DNA of 6,511 bases from an uncultured Sphingobacteriia bacterium (GTDB lineage: Bacteria > Bacteroidota > Bacteroidia > Chitinophagales > Chitinophagaceae). The translations under genes were made by a program, and so were the position numbers. This document shows positions 6,201 to 6,511 of the stretch, in pieces; position 1 is the first letter of the stretch; each line of letters starts with the position of its first letter. Below the pieces are notes generated by a model. That model was given only the letters and a program-made list of their open reading frames with translations. It was not told where the DNA came from and did not search any database. The stretch covers positions 1 through 6,511 of the forward strand of contig CAMFKK010000144.1 in the NCBI GenBank assembly GCA_945957225.1, read 5' to 3'.

Positions 6201-6511
6201 TAAATGTTGTTCCACTACATTGTGCAGGAAGGGTTAATGGACTAGTCAATACTGCCGAATTAGCTTTCACAGTTACTTTAACTGGAAAAGGAATTCCTTT
6301 ACAACCATTAGCTACCGGCGTAACATTATAAAATGCCCTACCAGAAGAAGTATCACTATTGATATTTCTTAAAACTTGAGAAATATTGCTTTGTAAAACT
6401 GTTTGAGCAAACCCTCCGGTAATTCCATTTGAATAGGTTGGATCATCCCAAATAAACATGGATCCAGCAGGTAAATTATTGGGCAATTTAACATTGAAAG
6501 CACTACCACTG
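3271..6511 (-). CDS. Giant PKD/Ig-module surface protein with CHU_C (T9SS type B) sorting domain, 5' partial
   Basis: The minus-strand frame stays open to the right edge, so the N-terminus and signal peptide are missing; about 1,080 residues are visible. Residue numbers here count the Leu codon at 6486-6484 as 1; it is a TTG but not the start. From N to C: seven related PKD/Ig-like modules (the first partial, ending near 637), an Ig-like domain with a TGTAPWSIAY motif (638-735), an Ig-like domain around SYQWYFNGQPITNSTSVNY (736-810), a PKD-like domain around WTWNFNGEDSVV (811-897), another Ig-like domain (898-976), and a CHU_C domain (about 980-1071) opening IFVPKSFSPNGDGIND and ending GSFLLIR. 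CHU_C is the type B signal that sends proteins through the type IX system to the cell surface or medium. Strings of such modules usually make adhesin-like stalks; no catalytic domain is visible in this part. The PorP/SprF gene follows after one base. A role in adhesion or gliding, as for SprB, is inferred. Confidence 0.93.
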   Translation of the reverse strand, partial: SGSAFNVKLPNNLPAGSMFIWDDPTYSNGITGGFAQTVLQSNISQVLRNINSDTSSGRAFYNVTPVANGCKGIPFPVKVTVKANSAVLTSPLTLPAQCSGTTFNYSPQSNFPGTAFTWTRDSIPGLANLPATGYSDINEILIDSTGEPVRVNYRFSLLYNGCVNLKSQVVTVLINPKPELSSPLRPTPICSGNTFNYTPVSSTRDVSFEWSRSYVVGISEALTNGQNSISEELHNTTFNIVQVPYVYTMKANGCTNQQTVYEIVNPVLTLPDMTSSVCSGTNFNIVPSNTVNAEFLWSMPILSNGLVGGTENRLIPVNAIKGSLTNLTDTANIATYNIQTIIPGATTGGCIGKPFKLTVVVNPIPVLSSPTSLPAICSNTNFTYSPTSKTPGTIFSWTRDSIAGIANLPAKGSYSINETLLDSTINPVVVTYKYKTTFNGCTDSTQIVSFIINPAPIVPDQKLTICSGTNFSLPANLEPIRTTYTWDLPTLLPDASLKGYNARKTPQSIVQDSLYNLLTTDATAVYTIVPLNATCQLQPFNVTVTVKPVSLVGDQVASTCTGLKMSFAPTQVPTGTLYKWKFTETNPSFALSGYTNNDSIYLPAVAQTLFNSGNIPVNASYLVSPVTNGCLGNPFKLIPTVQPKPQVKIDGLTSLCENATDTLKFTFTGTAPWSIAYRDNKDFQLNQVSGFSTANAVFVQNSLPKTSTYDFRILHVNDAYCSNDTSITVPYLASFSQNLKKLPVASIEAPSGQLICVGSYQPLVITPFFSSYQWYFNGQPITNSTSVNYNAYQQGIYSAVVTDSIGCSNTTANSMKMFDLKNFAITFKNDSINCINVLKQFMNYSDTSAIRNIKWTWNFNGEDSVVGYNATKIFKTGGLKKISLSANIPSCAYSIKKDSLIAIAEPRKPVNLQTVSTNAGKPLQLQARKFEGQLFQYNWQPVWGLNFLNIDNPVFNYTKSQNYYIAMTSPEGCITVDTIRVKVFDSALVNIFVPKSFSPNGDGINDMLYPYLAGMKSLNYFKIINKFGKLVFESRNSTEGWNGITGGISQPMDAYNWIAEGIDYNGNLIQKNGSFLLIR
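3274..3549 (-). other. CHU_C / gliding-motility C-terminal domain (type B CTD)
   Basis: The last ~92 residues of the giant protein carry the family's features in order: FxPxSFSPNGDGIND (984-997), a strand pair around FKIINKFGKLVFE (1013-1025), the STEGWNGI turn (1029-1036), the block QPMDAYNWIAEGIDYNG (1042-1058) and the closing KNGSFLLIR. The domain is complete, so the protein should be competent for T9SS export. In Flavobacterium such domains need a SprF-like partner, which here is the next gene. Confidence 0.95.
4576..6511 (-). repeat. Seven tandem ~90-97-residue PKD/Ig-like modules of two classes (B-A-A-B-A-B-B)
   Basis: Each module begins with a Cys in a C-S/T-G-type motif and has a second Cys near its end (usually NGC), followed by a strand ending in N-P or K-P. 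Class A modules (Cys pairs 90-154, 182-246, 369-433) have exactly 64 residues between first and second Cys positions and contain the element WTRDSIxGxANLPAxG or a diverged form. Class B modules (Cys 270-342, 458-527, 552-622 and the partial one ending at 62) have offsets of 69-72 and carry C-x-G-x-PF after the second Cys in most copies. The first and third A modules share 39 of 65 residues without a gap, while the first and second A modules share 24 of 65. At the DNA level the copies are well diverged (longest noted match 13 nt, 6149-6161 and 5312-5324), so the duplications are old. Confidence 0.85.

Noticed and set aside
3271..6486. A complete 1071-residue protein beginning at TTG 6486
   Set aside because: Upstream codons to the edge read SGSAFNVK, which matches the start of the repeated module (CSGTTFNY), so the gene continues off the window.
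4576..6511. Regular ~280-bp periodicity as a CRISPR or non-coding DNA repeat
   Set aside because: The periodicity is in the protein modules; the DNA copies are strongly diverged and lie in one open frame.

Overview
The window looks like a contig end from a low-GC, gliding or type IX secretion (T9SS) member of the Bacteroidota. The evidence is a gliding-motility-associated CHU_C (type B) C-terminal sorting domain, an adjacent PorP/SprF-family outer membrane protein, signal peptides that end just before a Gln, and AT-rich coding sequence. A Chitinophagia-type organism is plausible from the style of the repeated PKD-like modules, but this is a guess, not a demonstrated placement.

Bases 1-47 are not genomic. 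They are an Illumina Nextera P7-side adapter: the tail of P7, an 8-base index, the read-2 sequence and the Tn5 mosaic end. Genomic sequence starts at about base 48. From there to 2195 a plus-strand operon runs in from outside the window. It holds the C-terminal 119 codons of an unidentified protein, then an exported protein with an N-terminal TPR region and a C-terminal outer membrane beta-barrel (YaiO-like architecture), then an exported four-TPR protein. Both gene junctions overlap by exactly 13 nt. The operon ends at a strong hairpin with a T-run (2201-2237).

From 2238 to the right edge a minus-strand operon converges on that hairpin. Its upstream gene (3271-6511, 5' end off the window) encodes a giant Cys-rich multidomain surface or secreted protein: at least seven PKD/Ig-like modules of two interleaved kinds, four further Ig/PKD-like domains, and a CHU_C domain for export by the T9SS. 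One base after its stop codon the PorP/SprF gene (2238-3269) begins. The pair reads as a T9SS cargo plus its dedicated outer membrane partner, as in SprB/SprF of Flavobacterium.

Coding density is almost complete. The only intergenic stretch is the 42-nt convergent terminator region. No RNA genes, CRISPR arrays, genomic mobile elements or promoters were recognised; both operon promoters lie outside the window. The most notable features are the two-class module architecture of the giant protein with its regular Cys spacing, the very tight cargo/SprF junction, and the adapter contamination at the left edge.
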